From positions 813,485 through 877,484 of the forward strand of contig JXTC01000045.1 of assembly GCA_002914845.1 (NCBI GenBank): a DNA stretch of 64,000 nucleotides, given 5' to 3'. Positions within the stretch are counted from its first letter, which is position 1, and every line of letters starts with the position of its first letter. The stretch is from Trema orientale (lineage: Eukaryota > Streptophyta > Magnoliopsida > Rosales > Cannabaceae). Below are positions 35,086 to 47,900 of the stretch, in pieces. The notes below the pieces were generated by a model. The model did not search any database and was not told where the DNA came from. It worked only from the letters and a program-made list of their open reading frames with translations. The translations under genes were made by a program, and so were the position numbers.

Positions 35086-38000
35086 ATGGCGGGAAAGGAG
35101 GAAGGAGAGAGGGGGTCTGGTTCGGCGGCGGAGGAGGAGGTGTGCTGGCGGAAACAAGTGGACGATAACCTGAAGAGGCTCCACTCCCTCCTCTTCGGCG
35201 CCGAGGCCGCTCTCCAGAAGCGCGATTTCTCTTCGGCTCAGATTTTGGGGCTCCGCCTCCTCGGCTTCCTTGACTCCCACTCTCACTCTCACCTCGACCG
35301 CGCCTTCCTCCGCCCCATTCGGCGCCAAGCTGTCTCCGGCGTTGACTCCGCTCGCCGCTCCCTCATTCCCGATTCCGATCGGTACGCCTTAATCTCTCTC
35401 TCTCTCTCTCTGGAGATAATGTAATTGTTCTATGAAAGGTTTTTAGGGCAGCTTCTTTGAATTTCTCATGTCAAAATTTACTTATCGCTGTTTCGTTCCG
35501 TTTCGGTTACATCGATTATTATATTTTTTACGTTTTCGAACTTGAATATTCTGCTAGAGATCGAGCCGTATGAATTTTTGTGGAATTATTTTTTTCAATG
35601 AATTTGGAGATTTTGATCTAGAAGTGCTTTGTAATTAACAAGATGCACTGGTACATTTGGTCGACTATTCGGAGATTTTATTGTTTGTATAACCAGCAAT
35701 ATATAGTACATTAGACCTTTATGAATGAATTTTCCGGCTACGTTTAGCGAACGCACTTATGTTTGGGAATGGTATGAATCATTTCGAAGTAGCCCTAGTT
35801 TTCTCCTTATGCTTCGATTTGGGAATGGTACAAAGCATTTCGAAGCTCCATTTAGTGCTGTTTATGGTAACGGTTTCAATGCTAATTTGTCTCCAGGAAA
35901 GCATTTGAGCTAGCAAAGAAAGCCCCAGCATGTGTTTTTGGCTCAAGCGGGGATATTGACATTGACGAGAAAATAAAGCAGTCGAAGTACTTCCGAGCTC
36001 TTCTTCAGAAGCCTAATGGAATGGCTCTAAATGGATTGGTATTATTTCCGAGCATTACACAAATTTTATATGGTGTAGCTTATGGACATTTTCTTGTTTG
36101 TCCTTTCTTTTCCTTTTTTTTTTTAAAAAAATATTCCGGTCTCCACGTTTAAAACGATTAGGCATGCTAACAATTAACTTTCCTCTATACAAGCAGGACA
36201 AGTTGGGTAGCAAGGCATCCAAAACAACAAATCAAGCAAAGCTGACAACATTGAAAAACAACATACCAAGGGATAGTAATGGCATATCTAAGAATTACCC
36301 AAACTCTGGAAGTAACAACTATGATGAATGCACTATTGTAGAAAAGCCTCTGTCATTCCATAAGCAGACCAAAATTCGGAGGCTTTCCTTTAATCAAAAC
36401 GTTGAAGAGGAAGAAAGAGCTTATGGACCTACCTTGGGAGCAAAATGGGTGCATATGGATAGCGGTAGCCCCAGCATTAAGTCCCCCTTAAGCACTGAAG
36501 AAAACAATGAAGTTTCTGGCAATGGATTTGTTACTGCAAGAGCAAAATTGGTAAGTGTTTCTTATTGCAGTTTCCCTCTTATGTGTGTTTGTACCATTCA
36601 AACCTGGGGAGTTTCCCTTAGTTCATATAAACTTTTAAGCGTGTTATTCAATGTCTCTCCCACATTAAAACCCATACCATCCATGCTTGCTATTGTTTTG
36701 GTAAATGGATTAAGTTTGACTTCATAGCTTTGGCACCCAACATAATAATTCCATCAATCTTAGTTGAGGTAGATGCATTTCCAAACATAACGGGTTTCTC
36801 AATTTCTTTAGGTAGAAAAAGTACTTTAACTGGACAATACTTATTTCGTCTCCATGGAATTTTCTGTTCACTATTGTATGTTATCTGAACTTGACCTAGC
36901 TCAGAAAATATTTCATTTATCCTCTTAACAAATAGGAAATGGATGCAAGGCAAAAAAGAGGGCAATCTGAATCACCAAATGCTTCGGTTTCCCCACAGAG
37001 TGATAACAATGCCCCAAGGGGTTATGCTGTGCGATCCTATGGGTTTTCACGCCGTGGAATTCGTGGTAATTTTGTTCCCCCCATTAGATCCAATGGTGGC
37101 AGTTCATTGAATACGACTTCACGAATCGCTGGAAAGAGGGATGATTCATTAGATGACACAACGAAGAGATGGTGAGTGGTTTGGACATTAGTTTTACATA
37201 TATATGAGGTACATTGAGCGGGATCAAAGAACTAGCAGACCAACAGTGTGATGATAGTATTAAGTATTGTTGAAAGGTCTTATCTTATACGCTCCCAATA
37301 GTAAAACAACTATAAGTGGCTCAGAGTTTCAACCGTATTAGTCTGTCTACTCAAAATTTACTTCCCCTAGGTTTTTTTCAAGTCTGTTTACTGCATTACA
37401 CCGCAGTTGTGAGATCAATTGGGAAATTAGGTTGGATTTCAGTTTCATTTCATGAAATTATATTGTTACACACTATGCTCTATATCACCTATTTTTCCTG
37501 TCCTATGGATCTATTGTGGTTTTGGATTAGGATAATGATGGTAAATTTGTGACTTCAGTTTGGAATTGCTATGTGGTCCCGATGGTGAGCTTCCAGAAAA
37601 ATTAAGGAATTTGGAGCCTCGTCTTATTGAACATGTTAGCAATGAGATTATGGACAAGGATCCCAATGTTCGGTGGGATGATATTGGTACCATACAGTGT
37701 TCCAAACTTCCTTTTAAATTCTACGTTTTCCTATTTGGTGCTATCTCTGTAGCAGCGATGCTGTTCTGATTAACACAGTAACTTGACAATGTTTGCAGCT
37801 GGTTTAGAACATGCTAAAAAATGTGTGACCGAGATGGTGATATGGCCTCTATTACGTCCTGATATATTTAGAGGTTGTCGTTCTCCTGGAAAAGGCCTTC
37901 TTCTCTTTGGTCCACCAGTAAGTGCTGAATCATTTTAGGCAGGGGTGGCACATGAGTTTCTGGCAAATGACGTTTACACTTGTTGTTTTTTTAGGGAACA

Positions 38001-39754
38001 GGCAAAACAATGATTGGAAAAGCCATAGCTGGAGAGGCCAAAGCTACATTCTTCTACATATCTGCCAGTTCACTAACGAGCAAGTGGGTATGTGTCATTT
38101 CTTTTCGCTTTGGTATGTGGGGATACAACGACAAATTTTTGTTTTCTTTAATCTTTCTGAAAAGTATTGAAATGATTGGGAAATGTTTAAGGCGTAACTT
38201 GAGGTAATACTGCTTTCATTGTTGTTAAAACTTTGGATTTATCCTACTTTTGAATTATTCAGAAAGTGACTGTTCACACCCCTTCGCTAGATTTTCCAAA
38301 ACCTAACTACCATGCCATCTTAGAGAACATACTAATTTTTACAGCTTTAATGATGCTGGTAGATTGGCGAGGGTGAAAAACTAGTAAGAGCCCTGTTTGG
38401 AGTTGCCTGTTGTCGTCAGCCAGCTGTGATTTTTGTTGATGAAATTGATTCCCTTCTTTCTCAGGTAAGGTATGTTGTGGCTTTGAAAGAATATTGGTTG
38501 CCCTTAATGGATCAGTGCAGTTCACTGAGAATGGACTTCTAAATACAAAAAAAGTTACTGTAAAGATAAAGATTAACTTCAATGACTTTTACACTCGAGA
38601 AATTTCTCTGAATCTAGGATATTGTTCCCCAAGTACATGGAGTATTAATCCCTTTCAAGTATCTTGTAGTATTGTACTTTGGTTTATGAAATGACCACTT
38701 CAGATTTCTAATCACGTATCATTCACCATTCCTCGTTTTTGAATACTTCGGCTGATAAAATTTTCATGCTTGCAGCGCAAGTCAGAAGGTGAGCATGAAT
38801 CGAGTAGAAGACTTAAAACACAATTCCTCATTGAAATGGAAGGCTTTGACAGTGGCAGTGAACAAATTCTGCTTATAGGTGATTCTTAAACAACGCAATC
38901 TTCTTCAACTTAGCAGCAGTTCTGATATATTATGATATATCTAGTGTAGTGTCTTCTGAAGACAATAGCTCTAATTAACTCTCTATCTTTTTCCTCCGCA
39001 ATATTCTGGGTAATCTGCACTGTAATTTCACATATAAATACATCATCCAGGAGCAACGAATCGACCCCAGGAACTTGACGAAGCGGCACGGAGGCGACTT
39101 ACTAAGAGGCTTTATATTCCTTTACCTTCTTCAGGTGCAATTCCGAAACACAAATTTTAATCTACTGATGATGTTTGGTACTTGGAATTCGAGGCTAACG
39201 AGCTGTTGGTCATAATGAAGAAGCGAGAGCCTGGATTGTACAAAATCTACTAGAAAAGGATGGATTATTCAAACTTGAAAAGCAAGATATTGATACCATT
39301 TGCAAATTAACTGAAGGTATCTAATCCATGCATTTTAGAGCCGAATCCATCTTCTTCTCCACACTGCTTTGTCACATTGAAGTATAAACTCCTGTTTCTG
39401 TCTAATATTTCTTGCTTGACACTTTGTTTTCAGGGTATTCAGGATCAGACATGAAAAACTTGGTGAAGGATGCGTCTATGGGTCCGCTCAGAGAGGCTTT
39501 GAAGCAAGGTATAGAAATAACAAAGCTGAAAAAGGAGGATATGCGGCCGGTAACTCTTCAGGTAAAATCAGCATGAAATACAAAACTTGAGGGTTCCGTA
39601 GTTTTAGACATTACAGCACAGAAATTTGAGACTTATTTGCCCGTTCTTACAGGACTTCGAGCATGCATTTCAAGAGGTGAGGCCTTCTGTTTCCTTAAAT
39701 GAACTTGGTACCTACGAGGAGTGGAACAAGCAATTTGGAAGCTTGTCACTCTAA
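35086..39754 (+). CDS. FIGL1: FIDGETIN-like 1 AAA ATPase
   Basis: A 660-aa nuclear AAA ATPase of the FIGL1 family. In Arabidopsis, FIGL1 (At3g27120) limits meiotic crossovers by controlling RAD51/DMC1 strand invasion. Thirteen exons stay in frame: 35,086-35,381; 35,897-36,038; 36,197-36,550; 36,936-37,171; 37,559-37,686; 37,799-37,917; 37,995-38,087; 38,363-38,464; 38,776-38,878; 39,051-39,134; 39,221-39,316; 39,434-39,561; 39,653-39,754. The N-terminal third is poorly conserved and charged. The AAA core starts [19 protein letters not shown]; Walker A GPPGTGKT (about 423-430) is split by an intron, Walker B is [12 protein letters not shown], sensor 1 ATNRPQELD, and the Vps4-type C-terminus ends [10 protein letters not shown]. 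All catalytic motifs are intact. Start: first ATG of a purine-rich leader. Confidence 0.95.
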
Positions 39755-40436
39755 GCATCAACTTTTAATAATGCAAAGAGTCATGTAATATCAAATTATA
39801 GATTGATATGCTCCGCCTGCTTCTTAATTTGGTAAAATCCACATTTAAAAAGAAAAAAAAAAAAAAAAAAAACCGGTAAAGCATCCTACTAGTAGGCTCG
39901 TAGCCCGTCAATAATAATAGCAGTTGAAAGAAAGAAATTGATTGATCTACCAACTGCCTGAGGAATTAGATTCGGAAGCTATGGTCCTCTATTAAAATGG
40001 TCTAAAAGAAATGCAGTGAATTCTCTGTGCTTCCCACCGAATAATATTAACAAACAATATGATAATATATCCCCGTTTAAAAAATAAAAATAAAAATGAA
40101 ATTATTGAAGAACATGTGAAACAATCGTTCCATACACGCATGTGCATTCTTCTGACCAGGATTTAGAGCAACCTTACAAAGCCCTATATCTTCACGAGTA
40201 TGTTCTCCCTTGTGATTCAGTATCTTTGAGGTCTGACTAATGGTGCTGATGATCAAGATCCGTGAAAGTTGCTGGAAAAGCTATGTATATATTTTAGCTG
40301 TATGATTGTCGTACACAATGGTTTCTTTGAGCTATAGTTTATACAAGGAGGCATGTGGCATGTTATGCCGTCCAACAAATCTTTAATCAAAACCATTGAC
40401 CTCACTAATTTAATGATTTGTTTAGTTTTATCATAG
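39755..40436. other. Convergent spacer between FIGL1 and CYP94B
   Basis: Holds both 3' flanks. An A run lies at 39,850-39,872. No gene seen. Confidence 0.6.
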
Positions 40437-41984
40437 TCAGTCTCTCGTGCTAACCAAAACCTTGAACCCGCCGGCCATGTGGGCAGTTAGAAGCGGCACA
40501 AAAACCGGCCTGTCCGAACCGAAGGATCTGATCTCGAATCGTCTGAGAATGGAAGCCAACACATATTTCATCTGAATGAATGCCATCTCCTTTCCAAGAC
40601 ATACCCTTGGACCAGCCTGAAAGATTGGAAACTTATAGGGACATACCTTCTTCAGAGATCCTCCTCTCTCTTTGTCCGGTTCAAGAAACCACCGGTCTGG
40701 CTTGAACTCCAACCGGTCTTTTCCCCACAAGGCTTCCATTCTCCCCATCCCGTAGGGAAAATAGGTCACTCTATCTCCTGCCCGGACATGAGTCCTGTCC
40801 GGTAACAAGTCATCCACTATTGCGTGCTTTGAGTCCCAAGGCACTGGTGGGTAAAGCCTCATGGACTCACAAATACATGCCTTCAACATCTTCAACTTTT
40901 TCAACGATTCATAATCTAACTTACCTTCTTCCGTAACAATCTTAATCTCTTTCACCACTTCTTTCTCCACATCAGGGTGACAAGAAAGCGACCAGAATAG
41001 CCATGTCATTGCTGCTGAAGTCGTGTCCCTCCCAGCCATGATGAAGCTTATCACCATGTCCCTTATCACCTCCTCATCATGACCAGCCTTGATCAACCGA
41101 GTCAGAAGATCTTCATCGCCGGTGGACTGAACTCCGCGGTCGATTTTTCTCTTCCTTCGATGAATTATTTCCATGACATGGTCATGAACTTCCTCAACCG
41201 CAGCTTTCAGCCTTCTCTCCGACCCAACTCCAAGCCATCTCTTGATCTTCCAAATTATAAACAAAGGCGCCGCACCACGCCGCGCGCATATCTCCGACGC
41301 TGCGTCGAAAGCTCTCGCGAGTGGCGAGACCGGCGTAGAAGGGTCCAAGCAGCACCGGTCAATCCCCAAAGAAACTTTGCATATGACATTGAACGCAAAC
41401 CGTCTCAACAAATCTTGTAAGTCCACTGCTTTGTCTTCCGCGGCCAATGAATCTATCAACGGCAATAGTCGGTTTTCGACTTCTTCCACCAAGGTGTTCA
41501 TGACGTACTCTTGTAAAGACTTGGTGGTGAACTCATGGCTGGCTAGCTTTCTTTGAGTCCGCCAAAGCTCTCCATCCACATTGAATATCCCATAGCCAAG
41601 AAAATCTCCAAGAATTTCAGTGAAGGGTCTTCCTTTTGGGAAGTTGTTGAAGTTGGCTTTGAGCATGTACTCAACGTTTTCCGGGTTCGCCGTCACTATG
41701 GTCCGCCGCGCCCCTAGACGGTTGACCACTATGGTGTTAGTTGCCGAGTCTGAGAGGAGTTCAGTGTACCAGTCGAGAAGGCGGTACCGATTCTTGTAGA
41801 ATGAAATCAAGCACCCGATTATCGGGTAGCTCGGGGGGCCGCCATGGCGGCGTCTGAAAAGCTCACCGAGCACTACTGCTCGCCGGAGCTCACGCAGAAT
41901 TAGGTGTGTCAAGTAGAAAAATATTGACACGAAAACAAACGGCAGTGGCTGAAGTAAGAGAGACATGAATAATGTTACGGCCAT
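40437..41984 (-). CDS. CYP94B: Cytochrome P450, CYP94B-type fatty-acyl omega-hydroxylase
   Basis: A 515-aa, intronless, ER-anchored monooxygenase. Clan-86 CYP94 enzymes hydroxylate the omega end of fatty acids or of jasmonoyl-isoleucine; CYP94B members inactivate JA-Ile. The N-terminus is a hydrophobic anchor (residues about 4-28) and a Pro-Pro-hinge GGPPSYPIIG. The I-helix is AGRDTTSAAMTWLFW near 315, K-helix ESMRLYPPVPWDSK near 373, PERF-like region FKPDRWF, and heme loop FPIFQAGPRVCLGKEMAF with Cys462. All key residues are present. Assignment to CYP94B rests on similarity and on its position between SWP73 and sulfite oxidase, as CYP94B2 (At3g01900) is in Arabidopsis; CYP94A cannot be excluded. 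A TATA box is at 42,146-42,153. Confidence 0.93.
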   Translation of the reverse strand: MAVTLFMSLLLQPLPFVFVSIFFYLTHLILRELRRAVVLGELFRRRHGGPPSYPIIGCLISFYKNRYRLLDWYTELLSDSATNTIVVNRLGARRTIVTANPENVEYMLKANFNNFPKGRPFTEILGDFLGYGIFNVDGELWRTQRKLASHEFTTKSLQEYVMNTLVEEVENRLLPLIDSLAAEDKAVDLQDLLRRFAFNVICKVSLGIDRCCLDPSTPVSPLARAFDAASEICARRGAAPLFIIWKIKRWLGVGSERRLKAAVEEVHDHVMEIIHRRKRKIDRGVQSTGDEDLLTRLIKAGHDEEVIRDMVISFIMAGRDTTSAAMTWLFWSLSCHPDVEKEVVKEIKIVTEEGKLDYESLKKLKMLKACICESMRLYPPVPWDSKHAIVDDLLPDRTHVRAGDRVTYFPYGMGRMEALWGKDRLEFKPDRWFLEPDKERGGSLKKVCPYKFPIFQAGPRVCLGKEMAFIQMKYVLASILRRFEIRSFGSDRPVFVPLLTAHMAGGFKVLVSTRD

Positions 41985-42145
41985 TTTGACATGAAAATAG
42001 GCCTTTAAACGGACGATTTGGATTGATGTTGGCGTTTTACGCTTTGGTTGGGAGTATTGGTACTAAACAAAATGTAGCCGCGACCATATTATTTTTAAGT
42101 TAGCTGCTCATTGGCTTTTATTTTAAGTAGAGTTAGAAATGGCTG

Positions 42146-42153
42146 TATTTATA
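42146..42153 (-). promoter_or_regulatory. TATA box of the P450 gene
   Basis: TATAAATA on the minus strand, about 160 bp upstream of the P450 start codon. By motif and position only. Confidence 0.45.
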
Positions 42154-42568
42154 ATAATAGTCTCATATATGATAGATTGCTTAGTTTTGTACTTATACGC
42201 ATCCAAACAATTTTTTAAAGTGTGCAGTTGTTGTACACAAGTCGGTGCATTATATTCCAATCATGGAAGAACATGCTATGCTACTACTATATATGTGCCC
42301 CATTAAATATTTTCTTCCATGCATTATAGATTTCCTTTTTCTTGTCTTTCCCTTTTTTTCTAACACGAGTACCTCAGAAAAAATAAGAATAAAAGATCCT
42401 AGAGAGTTTTGATCCATGGCTTTTTACTTTGACTAGGATTTTATAGTTTGCACCGTTGACTCACCACGCTGAGCTCTGTAGTTTATCTATGAAGTCTGTA
42501 TGTTATAAGACCACAATGGAGGAACGCATTTATGTTATTTTACTTAATTAATAGATGTTTGTGTGTTT

Positions 42569-42724
42569 TTTTTTTAAAAGTGGGGCTTAACTAATGACCA
42601 CCACTTACTACAAATTAAAGGAAAATGGCACACACACACACTACCAAGGTTTGAATCCCTGACTCCCTCAAACACACACATACAACTCTCAAATCTTGGA
42701 CCAATTGAGCTAACCCCAGTTGGC
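42569..42724 (-). mobile_element. tRNA-derived SINE, minus orientation
   Basis: On the minus strand the head carries an A-box-like ttagctcaattggt and a B-box-like gattcaaacc. The tail reads ttcctttaatttgtagtaag ... gttaagccccactttt and ends in an A/T run. It shares this tail with the element at 61,990-62,209. A perfect 17-bp target duplication, tagatgtttgtgtgttt, lies at 42,552-42,568 and 42,725-42,741. No coding capacity; mobilised by LINE enzymes. Confidence 0.88.
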
Positions 42725-42741
42725 TAGATGTTTGTGTGTTT

Positions 42742-44948
42742 ATATATATATATAGCAATGACTAATGAGACTTTATTATGTGAAAAAAGTCATACGGCAC
42801 CAATACCATAATGACTATTAATCAATCTATACGGGTGATTTTAACTAACTGGATATAAGTTTCACCTAAAATTGAATAGACACGTGTGTAGTGTTAGTTT
42901 CCGTCTACCATATGTGCCCATAATAGTACTCTTTTTTTTTCCCCCGCACCTTTTGATTTTAATTTCCATTTAATTTGGCATGCAAGTGAGAATTTCGTCT
43001 GTACTGCAATTATTTTGATCTTGCTGTGTAGTGAACAGTTTGGTCTTCTCATAAAGGTGAAGTATTACTTTTTCTCGGTTTTATTAATTTGTTTCTTCGA
43101 AACTTTCTCTTCATCTCCTTTAATTAACGTCCACAAAGGCATTTATTTAGATTATAGTTTTTATTATATACAGCATGTGATGGAAATGGGTGTCTCCTCT
43201 ACGTCTTGTCAATCTCTTTCATACTGTCTATACCCATTAAGTCGCTTAAGTACAGACATGAATGCAATGAGGACAATTTGGAATCGAGAAAGAGAAAAAA
43301 CCAAAACCAAAAACAAGCCCACGGCTGAAACCGAAAGAAGTATAATGCGAGAGGAATAGGAAGCGAGAGATATATATATATATATATATGGATGAGGAAT
43401 GCTTCAAAGTAAATAATTGAGTACAGCCTCGAATTCATTAGGCATTAACAATAAGGAATGTGCTAAGCTTATTCGTGACAACACTCAATAATATTCTAGA
43501 TGGTTGAGCTTAGTCAAACATGTAGACATTAGACGTTACATTTGTCTAACTGTAAAATTACTCGTTAAAACAAAGTAGAAGAAAAAGAACAGTGGCGCCT
43601 CCTCAGGACCTCACTAAACACATCAAGTTGCATAAAATGACAAAACAGTTTACCCCAACGAGACTGCAGGTCTCTAGTGACATCAAGACTTTTCAGTTAT
43701 GTTTCCCTTCGTTTAGTTTAAAATTAAATTAACAACCTCTGATCGTTCAACAACAAAAGGAATCTTCTCAGCCACATTAAATATCATTAATCCTTGTTTT
43801 TTCGGTTGCTTATAGCCTTATATATATATATGTTAAATGGCTTCCCCACCTAAACAAACGTGACTAAAATTAATATATTTAGATTAAAAATCTGTCATGG
43901 TATTATTTTATTTTAGAGCATTTGAACAGTATAGCAGAAGACCTATTTGTCATGCGTATGATTAAATAATGATTTGTTTTTGGTCTGAAATTAAGTGTGA
44001 GTGATTAAATCTAGTAATTTTAACTTATAGTTTTGATCGGGGGCTGGTAAAGAGACGTTACAAATCCACGCGTATTGAAAAATATTTTCATGCAGACCAA
44101 GGAGAAAAGCTATGGGGATCGAGTATTAATAAACCCTTTCTTCAATTCTTTTCATTTAGTGGAAATTAATCGTTTTCTTATACCCTTATTGCTTATCGGT
44201 TTTGTATTATATGTTATCATTCCTCATATCTCAATGTTATCCTATTGTTTCTTTCGTAACATGTGCAATGTTACAGTCGATTCCAAAGTTTTAAATATAT
44301 ATAGCACAAATGGAGAAAAAAGTAGGAAGACTCGGACAAAATTAGATGCTCCAAGTGCTTAGGCAAATGATGGAGAAATGGAAACTCGGGGAAAGTTGAT
44401 AGAGAAAGTAAACAAATTATTTGTTAATCAAAAAGGTAGATATTGATATGGATTTTCTCCTTCAAAAAAGTTGACTACCCACCATTCACACAGGTCAATC
44501 TGAAGCTGTAAATATGAGTCTTCTCCTATTGGGCATATTTATTATTATTTACTTCAGGGGAAATAAACAAGCGAGAAATAAAGAAAGAAAAAGAGAGTGG
44601 TAGCCTCGCACCCAGTCTGACCGCTGAGATTTGCATTATTGGGGGGTCCCAACAATTTCATTGATGATTCGTAAGGAGTGGGGAAATATGGCCCAAACTC
44701 TGCACTGATGCAATGAGCCAACCCAGAGAACTACCCTTGGCCACACTGCCAGCCCCAGGCACCATCCAAATGCAAGTGCATAAAAAGAAGCTTCAACAAC
44801 TGTCAGAACTTAGTGAACAGTTTCAACATGTTCAAAACATGGACTCAAAGTTCTATCCAAAGAAAAAGAAAACAGTCACTCATCAACTCTCACTGACACC
44901 ACTTATTACAGAAGACTGTTTATTTTTCATTTATGTTCATTATTTGAT
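42742..44948. other. Spacer between P450 and sulfite oxidase, no gene seen
   Basis: AT-rich with AT microsatellites near 43,366-43,390 and 43,820. A GC-richer stretch at 44,590-44,870 could belong to the sulfite oxidase 3' UTR (minus strand), but no conserved frame is visible. Confidence 0.5.
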
Positions 44949-47900
44949 CTACATGGCTGAGTGACCAACTCGAACTTGGACCCTATGCCATGAAGTGTTG
45001 AGTATACCCCTTAAGTTCCAAATGTCTTCCACATTTTCTGGTTGTACATTTGCTGCTGAATCCACCTGCCCATTAGTTTTAAAAAAAAAAAAATGGAAAA
45101 GAAGGGAAGTTATAATAAGGTAAGAGCAGCAATAATAAAATTGTAGCAGGTGATGGAAAATGACTTCTTTTGATGGACTGTAGTGTGTATATTTGTGTGT
45201 GCGCACCAAAACACGTGTGGTGATCAAAAGGAGAGGAGATTTCAAACTTCAGTCATAAAATCATTAATCAAGTAATAATAATTGGCAGACAAATGGACTT
45301 TATTTTATCTAAGATCTCCATTAACAAGATGTTAAAATTTTATATTAGTTGTCACCAACTTCAAGCACATATACGTAATGTATATCCGTATTCGACGATT
45401 CAAGTCTCAAGTACTTTCTAAAAACTAATTACACCTAGAAGCCAAGTACACCAAAAATGGGGCCGGGAAACGTACTATCTGGGCTCCTGGAGATGATTCT
45501 TTTTCAAGAACTAGCTGACAAATGTTAACAACTCATGAAGAGGAGAGACTTGGGATTATAAAGGCTTTTAAATTGTTGTTGATGCAACTAATGCATCCAA
45601 ATCCACATCACTATTAGATTAGGATAAAACTCACGGTCAATTATGTCAAGGATCTTGACATCACAAATCCATAATCATCTAATTAGCAATTCATAAAACT
45701 GGGCAACTATACACGTAGAAGATTATATTATTTGAGAGTTTCCGAGTGAGTATGCTTGTGAACACGTGGACATATGTTTGACTTATGGATAGAATAGTAC
45801 ATCTACCTTTGTTTTTGCTCTGTAATTTAAAAAAGAACAGGTGTAAGCCTATCTTGTGAAAGTGAAATGATTCAAAGAGACTTGCCAACTTGAACATTTC
45901 TGGTGTTTTAATAAGCAATAATGGCCATGTCGGCCAAAACCCCACCATCCCAGTTGACAGGTCCAGACCTACTGTTTTACTATTTTTCATGATTTGTGTT
46001 GTGTACTTCAAATGACATTCCATATACTAACCGTCATTCATGACGTAGACTATGTATTTTATATGGTATGCGTCCTAATCATGAAAGAACATATTAGGAT
46101 AACATCCCATTTTGTGCAAACTATCTTCCTTTGAATAGGACTAATGAAAATGCATTCCAGAGAATTAGTTTTTGAATATCAGAATTATAAGAGATTTGGA
46201 CAAAATTAGAAGTGTTTCGGGCTTGAACGACATTTTCAGAATATTTTTTTAAAACTAGTTATTTACTTATGACCTATAATAAGAACAACAGGTCATCAAT
46301 AAAATGACCATCGGTCATAATAAAAATGACTAGTTCTGAAAGAGTCATCCTCAAAATGTCATTCAAACCCAAAACACTCGAGGTCCATTTCCAGAGTTGT
46401 AAATGTGACGTACTGCTTTGGCAACAATCTCTGTGTTGCGTTGGACGTCACCCGTGGCTTCAAAGAGCACCCACGCCCATTTGTCACTGCTTTCATCATC
46501 TGATACATAGGGGATGCCAGTCTTCTGGTATCTGGAGGCTTCCACCCAGGTCTTCCCACCATCAAAAGACACATCTACCCTTTCAATGCCACGCCCACCT
46601 CCTGATGCAGCATATCCACTCACTGTTACCTGAAGCAGAATACATGTTTCAACAAGATTATAAGTCACCTGATAAAGAATAAACTATTAAGACGTCCACC
46701 TCTACCACCTGGTGCGGAGTCAGCATGTCAACTTCCTCTATTTGGAGTTTGGTCAACAGATAAGGAGAAACATTTCCAAAGTATCTCATGCAACAAATAA
46801 TTTATAAAGATAAAATAAACGAGAAGGGAGAGGGTGGCAATGACATATATGGTATAAACAAGCTATCGGGTTTACTGTACAAATTGCCCCACTTCTCCGG
46901 TTGGCATAATCCAATGGGAATATTAGTATTACCATTCTGAAATGAGAATTTTCTAATGTATAAAGAGAACGAAATAGATCCTGTAAAAGTGCACTTAAAA
47001 CTAACCTTTCCAGGCTTTACTGCATTTGCATCCTCTAAAGAACAAATTACACTCTGTCAATCAGCAAAGTTATAAATCAGAAAATAAAAAATAATAATCA
47101 GTAATAATATAATAATTAAGGAAAAAAAAATGAAACAATACTCGAAAGATCCATTAGTCTATCTGTCCGGCTATTATTGGAAGATAACTGGTTTTTTCTT
47201 TCTTTTTTCTCCCCCTATGTGTATCCATCAGAAGATCCTTAGATGCAGATTACATCAAAAGTATAAACTTGCATTTTCATTTTTAACTTAAACAAATCTA
47301 TCAACTAAAATTTTACAGGAACTCAAATGAAAACAAGAAGAGTTTCAATATAGTGCACATTGTATTTATAGTAAGAAGCATCAACTAATCTAGCAAGGAG
47401 TACCAAAAGAAAATACCTGCACAGGGAAATCCATTTGCGGTCTCCTGGTATTCCAATTAATGTTATCCCAATCCACTGAAGGGGGAAACATTTTGTAGTC
47501 TTTTTGCATAAAAAAACCCTGCATGGTTGAATGCAAACTCAAAAACATAAGAATGTGCGGAAAGTAAAAAAGCCACAAACTTGATAACGAGTCATTTCCA
47601 AACCTGGCATTCTTCTGCAACCACATTTATAGAGTCAAGCCATTTGACAGAGCGTGCACCAATAACACCAGGGACAACAACGCGCAACGGATATCCATGA
47701 TCCCTATTCAGAGGCTTTGGCATGACAAAAACAGCAAATAAATAAAAGAACAACATGCTGATACATTGTGTTCCAAAATTTAGAGCAATGAAAGAAAAAG
47801 ATGCAGAAAATTTAATGCAGCTGATATATTTTCAAGTGGCACAGAAAACTTTAGTAGTTTGGAGAGGAGTATATGTGTCAGGGCCCAAGACAGTGCAGGT

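Noticed and set aside
36098..36727. A 209-residue independent frame
   Set aside because: It is FIGL1 exon 3 read through into its flanking introns.
44713..44964. Small plus-strand protein starting MSQPRELPLATLPAP
   Set aside because: No family resemblance and no splice or promoter support; it overlaps the end of sulfite oxidase and may be its 3' UTR.
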